Source: 02-FULL-45-11b sp041663485 (GTDB lineage Bacteria > Patescibacteriota > Patescibacteriia > Buchananbacterales > UBA6539). Taken from it: a DNA stretch of 14,365 bases. The notes beneath the pieces were generated by a model. It worked only from the letters and a program-made list of their open reading frames with translations. It searched no databases and was not told where the DNA came from. Location of the stretch: assembly GCA_041663485.1 (NCBI GenBank), contig JBAYMO010000028.1, positions 1 through 14,365 of the forward strand, given 5' to 3'. Position 1 is the first letter of the stretch. Every line of letters starts with the position of its first letter. Shown here piece after piece: positions 6,296 to 13,500 of the stretch. The translations under genes and the position numbers were made by a program.

Positions 6296-6604
6296 ATGAC
6301 GATTCATGGTTTGCTTGGAGATTCAACGACAGAAAACCCGCTCGGCCAATTCCTGATTGGGTTATGCCAAACCTTTGGCGAAGCCCAAACTTGCGACGCA
6401 GTCATCGTGGCCGCATGCCGGAAGTACGACAATCCGGTCCATCCACCCACAGGGGAAAAACTGTGGGAGCGGATTTCCGACATTCCCGGAAACGCAGTCA
6501 GCAAGGTAGGCCAAGTCATCGGCGAATTGCCATGGCTTCGAGCCAGCCACGTGGCTGACACGCATGAACGCGGAGAATGCTGCCGGCAATTCGTCGGCGG
6601 CTGA
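6296..6604 (+). CDS. Cassette B: unrecognised 102-residue paralogue of cassette A protein
   Basis: No known family is recognised. Residues 5-23 match cassette A at 10 of 19 positions without gaps (GLL at 5-7, PLG at 15-17, FL at 19-20, GL at 22-23). One copy of the shared module follows: a proline-rich turn (about 46-51), then LWERI at 56-60, with W57 followed at +8 and +9 by G65-N66, as W55/G63-N64 in A. The second W of the motif is replaced by P64. The C-terminus differs and contains Cys95-Cys96, with further cysteines at 24, 33 and 41. There is no signal peptide or membrane segment. GAGGA (6284-6288) sits 7 bases before the ATG. Codon use is GC-richer than the flanking core genes. It is a separate unit with its own leader and terminator. 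Confidence 0.75.
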   Translation: MTIHGLLGDSTTENPLGQFLIGLCQTFGEAQTCDAVIVAACRKYDNPVHPPTGEKLWERISDIPGNAVSKVGQVIGELPWLRASHVADTHERGECCRQFVGG

Positions 6605-6629
6605 CCTGCCTTCCCCTAAAGCTTGGACT

Positions 6630-6646
6630 TAGGCGACACGCGCCTA
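6630..6646 (+). other. Hairpin in the cassette B 3' UTR
   Basis: TAGGCG, loop ACACG, CGCCTA form a 6-bp perfect stem 25 bases after the stop codon and upstream of the terminator. No T-tract follows. It may be a 3' UTR structure of unknown role, and no counterpart is visible in cassette A. Confidence 0.35.
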
Positions 6647-6667
6647 GAAAAGACCAGGCTTTACCCG

Positions 6668-6708
6668 CCACCCCCGATACTTTGTTTGACGGGGTGGTAA
6701 TTTTTTTT
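6668..6708 (+). terminator. Intrinsic terminator of cassette B
   Basis: CCACCCC (6668-6674) pairs with GGGGTGG (6691-6697), with a 16-base loop holding GATAC and TTTGAC. The T-tract is at 6701-6708. The stem and loop resemble the cassette A terminator. The T-tract abuts that of the opposing nif3-like terminator. Confidence 0.9.
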
Positions 6709-6710
6709 AT

Positions 6711-6740
6711 AAAAAAACACCGGCACAAATTATGCCGGTG
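6711..6740 (-). terminator. Intrinsic terminator of the ileS-nif3 operon
   Basis: The perfect 8-bp stem CACCGGCA/TGCCGGTG (6718-6725 and 6733-6740) has a 7-base loop. On the minus strand it is followed by seven T (6717-6711). It lies 16 bases after the nif3-like stop and converges with the cassette B terminator. Confidence 0.92.
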
Positions 6741-6756
6741 CCCTAAAAAAGTTAAA

Positions 6757-7710
6757 TTACTTTTTTGACTTTTTGTTGCGGCTGACTCGAATTAATCCTG
6801 AGCAAGGAATAATTTCAATATTTTTCTTTTCCAATTCATCCAATAAATGATTAACGCCCAAAGAGTCGGAAGAGATGTGTCCGGCAATAACAACGTTAAT
6901 ATGATATTTATGGGCTTCGCGTTTTCTCTCTTCATCCATGTGCATGCCAATCACGGTACCAATGCCGGCTTGGGCCATTTTTTCATAAATACCAACCGCT
7001 CCCTCGGTGCCGCCGGTAATTTCGGTAACCACAATTTTACCGGCCGAATTTTCTTCGGTGCCGACAAAAATTTTTGGCCCGGCCTTACGTCTAATCGCCT
7101 CCTGGTATTCCGGCACGGTCTTTAATAAAGTAATAATTTCTCCCACAGTTTCCGGCTTGGCTTTTTTAATTAAATTCTCCAAAAAAGTGGCCGCCAAATT
7201 ATCGCAAGGCGTGTGAATACAAATTAAACCAATACCCAAAAGCTTGGCCGCGTCCACGGTGCGATAATGATTAGTCGCGGAAACGCCGCGCGCGACTTCC
7301 GAGATTCTTTCTTTGGTTAATGCCTCCGCGATATTAATCGGCACGCCGTATTGCGCTAAGACTTCAGCTTGCAAATGCATAACATCGCCCAAGTCAGCCA
7401 AAGCTGAGCCCAGCGGATGATGAGCGATAACTAAATCAACACCCATTTGCTTAGCGATAATCAATTCCGCCGGCTGAATATCAATACCAACCATGATTTT
7501 TTTTACTTCTTTTTTCGTGTCATGCAAAATCCGGCTGTCGGCAAAAGGATTAACCAGGCGTTCCTCATCAAATTCTTTCTTTTTCTCACCGGAAAGTTTA
7601 TCAAATCTTTCTTTGGCTTTTTTTAAATTTTTTTTGACTTTTGCCTCCCCCCGTAAATCGTTTTGGATACCCAGCTTAACGGCCAGGTCGTAAATTTGTT
7701 GGATGTTCAT
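6757..7710 (-). CDS. Nif3-like (NGG1p-interacting factor 3 family) metal-binding protein
   Basis: A member of the widespread Nif3/YbgI family, often annotated GTP cyclohydrolase I type 2; its true cellular reaction is uncertain. The 317-residue protein has a charged, lysine-rich N-terminal extension (about 22-70). It then carries family metal-site motifs: HHPLG with H97-H98, HTPCDN with D170, and GHISSD with H278 and D282. In YbgI the last ligand is Glu, so D282 is a conservative change. ITGGTEGAVG (231-240) lies in the central part. The start is 12 bases downstream of the ileS stop, so it is very likely co-transcribed with ileS. No SD is evident. Confidence 0.85.
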   Translation of the reverse strand: MNIQQIYDLAVKLGIQNDLRGEAKVKKNLKKAKERFDKLSGEKKKEFDEERLVNPFADSRILHDTKKEVKKIMVGIDIQPAELIIAKQMGVDLVIAHHPLGSALADLGDVMHLQAEVLAQYGVPINIAEALTKERISEVARGVSATNHYRTVDAAKLLGIGLICIHTPCDNLAATFLENLIKKAKPETVGEIITLLKTVPEYQEAIRRKAGPKIFVGTEENSAGKIVVTEITGGTEGAVGIYEKMAQAGIGTVIGMHMDEERKREAHKYHINVVIAGHISSDSLGVNHLLDELEKKNIEIIPCSGLIRVSRNKKSKK

Positions 7711-7722
7711 AATATTTTTTAA

Positions 7723-10551
7723 TTAATTCTTCTTAATCCCAACCTTACCGCCACCGATGTCTTTCATATTCTCCAACTCACCTTGTTCAATTTTATCCGC
7801 CAAAGTCGCTTTTTTAATTTCTTCCGTGAGCTGAGAAAATACTTCGTCTAAACCTTGCTGAAAAATTATTACTTTATCGGAAATTGTCAGACCGGCTTCT
7901 TTGCGCAATTGATTAATTTGTCTGATAATTTCTCTAGCCATACCTTCTTGTTTTAATTCTTCCGTTAATTCCGTGTCCAATTTTTCTTCGGCCGCAAATT
8001 TTACTTCTTTAACGTTTAATTCATCTTTAATTAACTCAAGCAAAGCATCATCCAATTTTTTGGCCAGATTTGTCTGATAGCTCGTTAGCGGCTGACGAAT
8101 TTTTATACCTGCCCCGGCTCGTGCGGCCAAACCCTTTTCTACAATCTGGCGGGTCAAATTCATTTCATTTAATAAATTTTGATCAATTAATTTTTTATTG
8201 GCTTGGGGCCAAGCCTCAAGATGAACCGATTCGGCCTGTCCGCCAATTTTTAAATAAATATTTTCCGCCAGAAAAGGGACAAACGGCGCACAGACTTTGG
8301 CCAATTCTTGCAAAACATAACCCAGAGTTTCAACTCCGGTGTCATCGCCGGCCTTAAACCGGTCGCGGGAGCGGCGCAGATACCACGTGGAGAGTTCGTC
8401 GATAAACCCCTGAATTGGCCGCGCGCTGCCGACCAAATCATAATTATTCATGTTTTTTGTTACCTCCAAAATCAACTGGTTCAATTTAGCCACAATCCAT
8501 TGATCCAAAATATTTTCTGATTTTGGTTTGGCAATTTGGCCTTGATTGCCCGCCGCTTGGTACATGAGATAAAAACTCAAAACATTACCGGAAAGCATCA
8601 CCACTTTCTGCAACGCTTCTTTGACGCCGTCTTCAGAAAAATTCAAATTCTCCGCTTCCATAACCGGCGCGGTTAATAAGTAATAGCGCAGAGCATCGGC
8701 TCCGTATTTATCAACAATCAAATCTGGATCCGGATAATTTTTTAATCGCTTGGACATTTTCTGTCCATTGGCGGCCAAAACGATCCCATTGGCAATAACA
8801 TTATTAAACGCCGGCTTATTAAATAAAGCCGTAGATAAAACCATCAGCGTATAAAACCAGCCGCGAGTTTGATCAATACCCTCGGCAATAAACTCCGCCG
8901 GAAAATTTTGGTCAAACCATTTTTTATTTTCAAACGGATAATGAATTTGGGCATAAGGCATAGAGCCGGATTCAAACCAACAGTCCAAAACATCGGGAAT
9001 GCGTTTGGCTTCTTGACCGCATTTTTTGCATTTGAATTTAATTTCATCCACCACGTGCTTGTGCAGATCCTCAACTTTTTGCCCGCTTAATTTTTCCAAT
9101 TCCTCAATGCTGCCCACCGCGAAAACTTCACCGCAATCACATTTCCAAACCGGAAGCGGCGCGCCCCAATAACGCTGGCGGGAAATCGCCCAGTCAGTCG
9201 CCCCTTCCAGCCATTTGCCGAAGCGGCCTTCTTTGATATGTTCCGGCGTCCAATGAATTTTTTTATTATTTTTGACCAAATCTTTTTTAATAGCCGTAAC
9301 TTTTACAAACCAGGAAGAAGTGGCGTAATTCAGCAACGGGGTGTCGCAACGCCAACAATGCGGATAGCTGTGGTTATATTCCTGCGTTGCCCAAATCAAT
9401 CCGGCCTGTTTTTTATCTTCAACCAATCTGGCGGTAGCATCTTTTACGTAAAGGCCGGCATAACCATTGGCCATATCTTTAAATTTGCCATTAATGCCAA
9501 CGTCGGTTAAAACCGGCAAACCCAGTTTAATGGCCGAATTTAAGTCAACCTCGCCATAGGCGCCATTAATGGTAACGACTCCGGTTCCTTCAGTGGTTTC
9601 CACATAATCAGTGGCAAAAACATGATAAACATTTTTATTGTTTTTTACTTCGGGCAATGTTTTATAAAAATCAAAAACCGGTTCGTATTTTAATCCCACT
9701 AAATTTTTCCCGGGCAACTCCTCAATAATTTCGTAGTGATCAATTCCGGCCATGACTTTTTCCAACTGGTCTTTGACAAAAATTATATACTCATTGCCCA
9801 CTTTGGCTTTCAGATAAGTAAAATTGGCGCCCACGGCCAAACCCATGACCGAAACCGTGCTCCAGGGCACCGTCGTCCAAGCCAAAAGATAAGTGTTTTC
9901 AATATCCGAAAGCAAACCATTATTTTCTACAATTTTGAACTTCCAAGTTACGGTTAAATCTTTAACGTCTTTATAACCCTGAGTAACCTCAAAATTGGAC
10001 AAAGTCGTTTCACAGCGCGGACAAATATGCATTGATTTATAGCCCTCATAAATCAAACCTTTATCATACAAAGTTTTAAACACCCACCAAATTGATTCCA
10101 TATAGTGCGGATCCATGGTTTTGTAGTCATCTTCCATGTCCACCCAACGGCCAATACGGGGAATAAATTTTTTCCAGACATCAGCATAACGCATCACGCT
10201 TAATTTGCAGGCTTCATTAAAGCCGCACACGCCGATTTCTTCTTCAATTTGTTTTTTGGAAGTGATATTTTGTTCTTTTTCAATGAGGTTTTCCACGGGC
10301 AAACCATGGCAATCCCAGCCCCAGCGGCGGGCGACATGATAACCATTCATGGTCCAAAAACGCGGCACCGCGTCTTTCATTAAGGAGGCCACGATGTGAC
10401 CATAGTGCGGCGTGCCGGTGGCAAACGGCGGACCATCATAAAAAACATAATCTCCCTTTGGACTTTTTTTATTCAAAGATTTTTCGAATATCTGGTTTTG
10501 TTGCCAGTAGACCAAAATTTCTTTTTCTCGATTAACAATAGGATTTTCCAT
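7723..10551 (-). CDS. ileS: Isoleucyl-tRNA synthetase (type 2, eukaryote-like)
   Basis: Charges tRNA-Ile in the cytoplasm. The 942-residue protein has the class I signatures HYGH (49-52) and KMSKR (598-602), the RRWGWDCHGLPVE block (75-87), the editing (CP1) domain (about 185-400), the GIDQTRGWFYTLMVL segment (from 558), and an anticodon-binding C-terminus with a coiled-coil-like end. Cysteine pairs C177/C180, C399/C402, C471/C473 and C508/C511 suggest bound zinc. The overall pattern fits type 2 IleRS, a group generally poorly sensitive to mupirocin. In the editing site the GTGxVH histidine (E. coli H333) is T327, while the aspartate matching D342 is D336. The ATG at 10551 has no SD. It has its own promoter and leads the operon with the nif3-like gene. 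Confidence 0.97.
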   Translation of the reverse strand: MENPIVNREKEILVYWQQNQIFEKSLNKKSPKGDYVFYDGPPFATGTPHYGHIVASLMKDAVPRFWTMNGYHVARRWGWDCHGLPVENLIEKEQNITSKKQIEEEIGVCGFNEACKLSVMRYADVWKKFIPRIGRWVDMEDDYKTMDPHYMESIWWVFKTLYDKGLIYEGYKSMHICPRCETTLSNFEVTQGYKDVKDLTVTWKFKIVENNGLLSDIENTYLLAWTTVPWSTVSVMGLAVGANFTYLKAKVGNEYIIFVKDQLEKVMAGIDHYEIIEELPGKNLVGLKYEPVFDFYKTLPEVKNNKNVYHVFATDYVETTEGTGVVTINGAYGEVDLNSAIKLGLPVLTDVGINGKFKDMANGYAGLYVKDATARLVEDKKQAGLIWATQEYNHSYPHCWRCDTPLLNYATSSWFVKVTAIKKDLVKNNKKIHWTPEHIKEGRFGKWLEGATDWAISRQRYWGAPLPVWKCDCGEVFAVGSIEELEKLSGQKVEDLHKHVVDEIKFKCKKCGQEAKRIPDVLDCWFESGSMPYAQIHYPFENKKWFDQNFPAEFIAEGIDQTRGWFYTLMVLSTALFNKPAFNNVIANGIVLAANGQKMSKRLKNYPDPDLIVDKYGADALRYYLLTAPVMEAENLNFSEDGVKEALQKVVMLSGNVLSFYLMYQAAGNQGQIAKPKSENILDQWIVAKLNQLILEVTKNMNNYDLVGSARPIQGFIDELSTWYLRRSRDRFKAGDDTGVETLGYVLQELAKVCAPFVPFLAENIYLKIGGQAESVHLEAWPQANKKLIDQNLLNEMNLTRQIVEKGLAARAGAGIKIRQPLTSYQTNLAKKLDDALLELIKDELNVKEVKFAAEEKLDTELTEELKQEGMAREIIRQINQLRKEAGLTISDKVIIFQQGLDEVFSQLTEEIKKATLADKIEQGELENMKDIGGGKVGIKKN

Positions 10552-10576
10552 ATTAAAAGTAATTTATTTAAGACAA

Positions 10577-10594
10577 GACAGACTAAAGTCTGTC
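10577..10594 (-). other. Hairpin near the 5' end of the ileS leader
   Basis: GACAGAC, loop TTTA (minus strand), GTCTGTC: a perfect 7-bp stem beginning about 7 bases after the predicted transcription start and 26 bases before the ATG. No T-box or attenuator T-tract is visible. Its position and 4-base loop recall hairpin 1 of cassettes A and B, but the stem sequence differs. Confidence 0.55.
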
Positions 10595-10607
10595 CAAACT
10601 TGATTAT

Positions 10608-10636
10608 ATTTTACTTAAAATCAACCAATAAGTCAA
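10608..10636 (-). promoter_or_regulatory. Promoter of the ileS-nif3 operon
   Basis: On the minus strand TTGACT (10636-10631), a 17-base spacer and TAAAAT (10613-10608). The start is predicted near 10601, giving a 50-nt leader that carries a hairpin. A TATAAT hexamer overlaps just downstream but has poor spacing to any -35. Confidence 0.65.
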
Positions 10637-10660
10637 TTATACTTTTGACCTAAAATAAAT

Positions 10661-10682
10661 AAAAAAACGCCGTCTGCGGCGT
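10661..10682 (-). terminator. Intrinsic terminator of the bactofilin/DAGK-like operon
   Basis: On the minus strand ACGCCG, loop CAGA, CGGCGT is followed by a run of T (to 10661). It starts 18 bases after the DAGK-like stop codon and separates this operon from ileS. Confidence 0.9.
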
Positions 10683-10699
10683 AATTAAAATTTAACAGG

Positions 10700-11464
10700 T
10701 TAGAAAACGCGGTCTTTGCCCACGATCACTTTCAATTTTTTGGCCGCGATTTCGATTTGCACCGGCGGTTTTAAAACTCTTTGGCCGTCAGTCGTAACGG
10801 TTACGGAATCTTTACTTTTAATTTCCAATCTTTTGAAAGGAATAATGCTGTCTTGAAGCGAACCGGCTTTTTTAAAAAAACCAAACGTCCTGGCCGCCTG
10901 GGGCTGGATAAATAATTCCAGGCTGCCATCCTGAGGATTAAAGTATGATTTGCCCAAAGTATTGCCGGCAAAAGATGGTTTTAAATTACAAATACTAATT
11001 TCGTTTTTGGCTTGAGGAATAATTTGAAACTGATTTTCACATTCAATGACCAACCGGCCGGATGAGACTTTTAAATTCGAAATAAAATAAGTATCATTGG
11101 CTTTGCCCAAATCCATTTTTTCAATAATGCGCGAAGCTAAAATATTACAAGCTTCATGGGCTGAACCAATACCCAAGGCATTGGCAATCTTTTGATCAGA
11201 CCCGATGGGAATAATGCCTAAAGTCGCCTCGTGCGTGGCAATGGCATTAATAATTTGCGCCACGGTTTTATCGTTACCCACGGCCACAACCGTATGGATG
11301 CCGTTTTTTATCTCATCATTTACCAGCTGAACCAAATTACGCAAAGGTGAGAGACGAAAAATTTTTCCGCCAATACCCAAATCCGTCAGTCGCGTTTCAA
11401 TGCGCGCCAACTGGTTAGCATAGCTCTTGCCATTCAAAAAATGGTCGTAAAGATAAAGATACAT
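10700..11464 (-). CDS. Degenerate diacylglycerol kinase-like (DAGK/LCB5 fold) protein
   Basis: The 254-residue protein has the DAGK catalytic-domain layout: an N-terminal alpha/beta part, the nucleotide loop at 62-67, the second loop at 85-98, and a C-terminal beta domain ending TDGQRV (about 226-231) then PPVQIEIAAKKLKVIVG. Active lipid kinases carry GGDGT and GTGND in the two loops. Here these are GNDKT (63-67) and GSDQK (88-92), so Asp65 and Thr67 remain but two glycines and the usual GND are lost. It may be catalytically weak, bind another ligand, or be inactive. It starts 23 bases after the bactofilin stop and is very likely co-transcribed with it. No SD. Confidence 0.78.
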   Translation of the reverse strand: MYLYLYDHFLNGKSYANQLARIETRLTDLGIGGKIFRLSPLRNLVQLVNDEIKNGIHTVVAVGNDKTVAQIINAIATHEATLGIIPIGSDQKIANALGIGSAHEACNILASRIIEKMDLGKANDTYFISNLKVSSGRLVIECENQFQIIPQAKNEISICNLKPSFAGNTLGKSYFNPQDGSLELFIQPQAARTFGFFKKAGSLQDSIIPFKRLEIKSKDSVTVTTDGQRVLKPPVQIEIAAKKLKVIVGKDRVF

Positions 11465-11487
11465 AGGCCGGATTATTTCGGAAAGAT

Positions 11488-11919
11488 TTAGACTAACTGA
11501 TCGCTTTCACCGATTCGATCCTTATGTTTGCCTTTATCTTGACGAGAGAACTCATCAATCTTTTCAAATTTGGATTTCTTTTCTTCGCCGGCGCTGCACT
11601 TACCCTGAACCACCGCGCCCTGCGCGATGACAATGGTTTTAGTTTTAATATCACCAAAAACCTTAGCCGAGCCATCGAGCTCCAAACTTTCTCGGATAGT
11701 AATATTACCCTGAACCTCACCGGCAATTACGGCGTTAGCCGCGCTGATTTCGGCAAATATTTTCGCGTCTTTACCGACGCGTAAATTTTTTTCAGTTTTA
11801 ATACTCCCTGAAACAGTCCCTTCAATAACAATATCGCCATTAGCCACAAAATTACCTTCAACTTGCACGGACAAACCAATGATTGTTTCGACTTCGTTTT
11901 CGCTGCCTTGTTTGAACAT
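11488..11919 (-). CDS. Bactofilin (polymer-forming cytoskeletal protein)
   Basis: Bactofilins self-assemble into nucleotide-independent filaments that organise the envelope and cell shape. The 143-residue protein has a short N-terminal tail (1-12), a glycine-punctuated right-handed beta-helix core (about 13-108), and a charged, disordered C-terminal tail (about 110-143). The core has repeating hydrophobic strands such as IEGTVSGSI, VIAGEVQGNI and SAKVFGDI. It leads a two-gene unit with the DAGK-like gene, perhaps tying filaments to membrane lipids; this link is inference. Its promoter diverges from that of rpsT. Confidence 0.93.
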   Translation of the reverse strand: MFKQGSENEVETIIGLSVQVEGNFVANGDIVIEGTVSGSIKTEKNLRVGKDAKIFAEISAANAVIAGEVQGNITIRESLELDGSAKVFGDIKTKTIVIAQGAVVQGKCSAGEEKKSKFEKIDEFSRQDKGKHKDRIGESDQLV

Positions 11920-11962
11920 ATTTTTTGTTCAGTTAGTTTATAAAAAATATTTTTCTACCTTA

Positions 11963-11991
11963 ATTCTAATAACTTTTAGCCTGACTGTCAA
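11963..11991 (-). promoter_or_regulatory. Promoter of the bactofilin operon
   Basis: On the minus strand a perfect TTGACA (11991-11986), a 17-base spacer and TAGAAT (11968-11963). The start is predicted near 11956, with a leader of about 37 nt and no SD. Confidence 0.78.
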
Positions 11992-12018
11992 TTTATGATT
12001 TAGGCCTAGACTTTACCC

Positions 12019-12047
12019 TTGCCAAAATAATAAAAGTATGTTATTGT
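12019..12047 (+). promoter_or_regulatory. Promoter of rpsT
   Basis: TTGCCA (12019-12024), a 17-base spacer and an extended -10 TGTTATTGT (hexamer TATTGT, 12042-12047). The start is predicted near 12054, giving a 23-nt AT-rich leader without SD. The -35 box lies 27 bases from that of the divergent bactofilin promoter. Confidence 0.5.
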
Positions 12048-12076
12048 CTAGAGGTTAATAATATTATCTTTATATT

Positions 12077-12343
12077 ATGCCCATAAAAAAAGCAGCCATT
12101 AAAGATTTGCGTCAAAATGAAAAACGCGCTAAACACAATCGTAAAATCGTCAGCGACATTGATGCTTTATTGAAAAATGTTCGCCACGCTATTGTAAAAA
12201 AAGACGAGACCAAAGCCAAAGAATGGCTACAGCAAGCCATGAAAAAAATTGACAAGGCGACTCAGAAAAAAGTTTTGAAAAAAAATACCGCCGCCAGAAA
12301 AAAATCTCGTTTATTTAAAGCCGTCAATGCTTTAAAAAAATAA
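12077..12343 (+). CDS. rpsT: 30S ribosomal protein S20
   Basis: Binds 16S rRNA at the base of the body of the small subunit early in assembly. The 88-residue, strongly basic, all-helical sequence has the S20 pattern: MPIKKAAIKDLRQNEKRAKH at the start, a central helix with KKDETKAKEWL, and an ending with KKNTAARKKSRLFKAVNAL. Length is normal for the family. The ATG follows an AT-rich leader without SD. It converges with holA, sharing a long hairpin between the genes. Confidence 0.95.
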   Translation: MPIKKAAIKDLRQNEKRAKHNRKIVSDIDALLKNVRHAIVKKDETKAKEWLQQAMKKIDKATQKKVLKKNTAARKKSRLFKAVNALKK

Positions 12344-12397
12344 AAAGCCGTCGTGCGGGACAGTTTTTTATTTTAATGAAATATTATTTAGAATTCA

Positions 12398-12443
12398 AAT
12401 CAATAAAAAATACTATGGTCGGCCATAGTATTTTTTATTGATT
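12398..12443. terminator. Bidirectional terminator between rpsT and holA (21-bp perfect inverted repeat)
   Basis: Arms 12398-12418 and 12423-12443 are perfectly complementary around a TCGG loop, with central ACTATGG/CCATAGT and six A/T pairs on each side that give a T-tract on either strand. It can end both rpsT (+) and holA (-). The right arm overlaps the holA stop codon (12444-12442). Confidence 0.85.
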
Positions 12444-13434
12444 AACTTTTGGCGATTAGCAAATCAAATAAAACTTCCGGACTAGCCTGGCTGGTTTTAA
12501 GCCGATAGTCAATTTGCAAAAGGCTTTGGTAAGTTTTTTTCAAAGCCGACAGAGAATAATTTTTGACTTGAGCCGCGGTTTTTTTAACCACAAACGGATG
12601 CAAGCCTAGCTGATATTGCAACCGAGCCGGATTATAACCGGCGCCGTTTATTTCCATAAAACTTTTGACTAAAAGCAAATTTTTGAATTGCCAGGTCATT
12701 TTTGATAATAGTTCAAGAGGCGAGGTACCGGCTCGCAATTGATCGGAAATCAATTTTAAAGCCAGGGTTTTGTTTTTAGCCCCCAAGGCATCGGTTAGTT
12801 TAAAAATATCTTCTTCCAATTTTGATTGCAGTAAAAGCTGGACATCGGCCGCTTCAATTTCTCGGCCGCGGGCATAAGCTAAAAGTTTTTCTATCTCGGA
12901 ATTCAACTGCCACAAATCATTACCCACCATATCCGCCAATAAATTCAAAGCGGCCGGTTTAATTTTACCGCCGCGCTTGCTAATCTGATCTTTGGCCCAC
13001 GCCCCAATACCTGATTGTTCCAGCAAACCAAACTCCTGGGCAAATTTTTCTTTGGCCAAAAAGGCAAAAAGCGCGCCACCGGTCTTGGCACTTTTGCTTT
13101 TTGATCTTTTTTCCTTGCCGGCAAAGCTTAGGCTTTCCCAAAATATAATAATTACCTGAGCCGGGTCGTTTTTTTCCAAAATTTCCAAAATTTCATTGGG
13201 AATTTTTTGGCCGCGATTTTTGCTCAACAAGTCTTCTACGATTACCAAACGCTTTTTGGCCAAAAACGGAAAAGTGTTAATCGCCTTTTCAAAATCAGCT
13301 ACCACCAATTTAGACCCATCCAAGGTTTCAATATTCAAAGACGATCGGTCAATCTCACGGACAAATTTATCTTTTAGCTCTTTTAATTTCAGGCGGGAAC
13401 GAAAAGTGTCCTGGCCGTATAAAAAAATAATCAT
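12442..13434 (-). CDS. holA: DNA polymerase III, delta subunit
   Basis: The clamp-loader subunit that opens the sliding clamp. The 330-residue product fits the family (about 340). It begins MIIFLYGQDTF, the usual HolA start (a strand, then YG-x-(D/E)), followed by a degenerate AAA+ fold (about 1-180, with RLVIVEDLLSK about 66-76) and the helical collar domain with EDIFKLTDALGAKN (about 210-223). The frame continues upstream to 13527, but those extra residues are encoded by the terminator hairpin of the neighbouring gene, so the ATG at 13434 is chosen. No SD. A possible -10 (TAAAAT, 13486-13481) has no clear -35. Pairing of rpsT and holA as neighbours is common in bacteria. Confidence 0.93.
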   Translation of the reverse strand: MIIFLYGQDTFRSRLKLKELKDKFVREIDRSSLNIETLDGSKLVVADFEKAINTFPFLAKKRLVIVEDLLSKNRGQKIPNEILEILEKNDPAQVIIIFWESLSFAGKEKRSKSKSAKTGGALFAFLAKEKFAQEFGLLEQSGIGAWAKDQISKRGGKIKPAALNLLADMVGNDLWQLNSEIEKLLAYARGREIEAADVQLLLQSKLEEDIFKLTDALGAKNKTLALKLISDQLRAGTSPLELLSKMTWQFKNLLLVKSFMEINGAGYNPARLQYQLGLHPFVVKKTAAQVKNYSLSALKKTYQSLLQIDYRLKTSQASPEVLFDLLIAKS

Positions 13435-13500
13435 AAATAATTGGATCAAATAAAAATTAGCGGTTGAATCGCGCAGGGTTATTTTAACAAAATTTTTGAG

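Noticed and set aside
8070..9957. Plus-strand frames opposite ileS
   Set aside because: These are antisense shadows of the continuous ileS frame, without start signals or recognisable protein features.
10552..10601. T-box riboswitch upstream of ileS
   Set aside because: The leader is about 50 nt with a single hairpin and no specifier loop, T-box sequence or terminator alternative.
12344..12370. Separate rpsT terminator just after its stop codon
   Set aside because: A T-run is present but the only stem upstream is about 3 bp; the long hairpin at 12398-12443 is far stronger.
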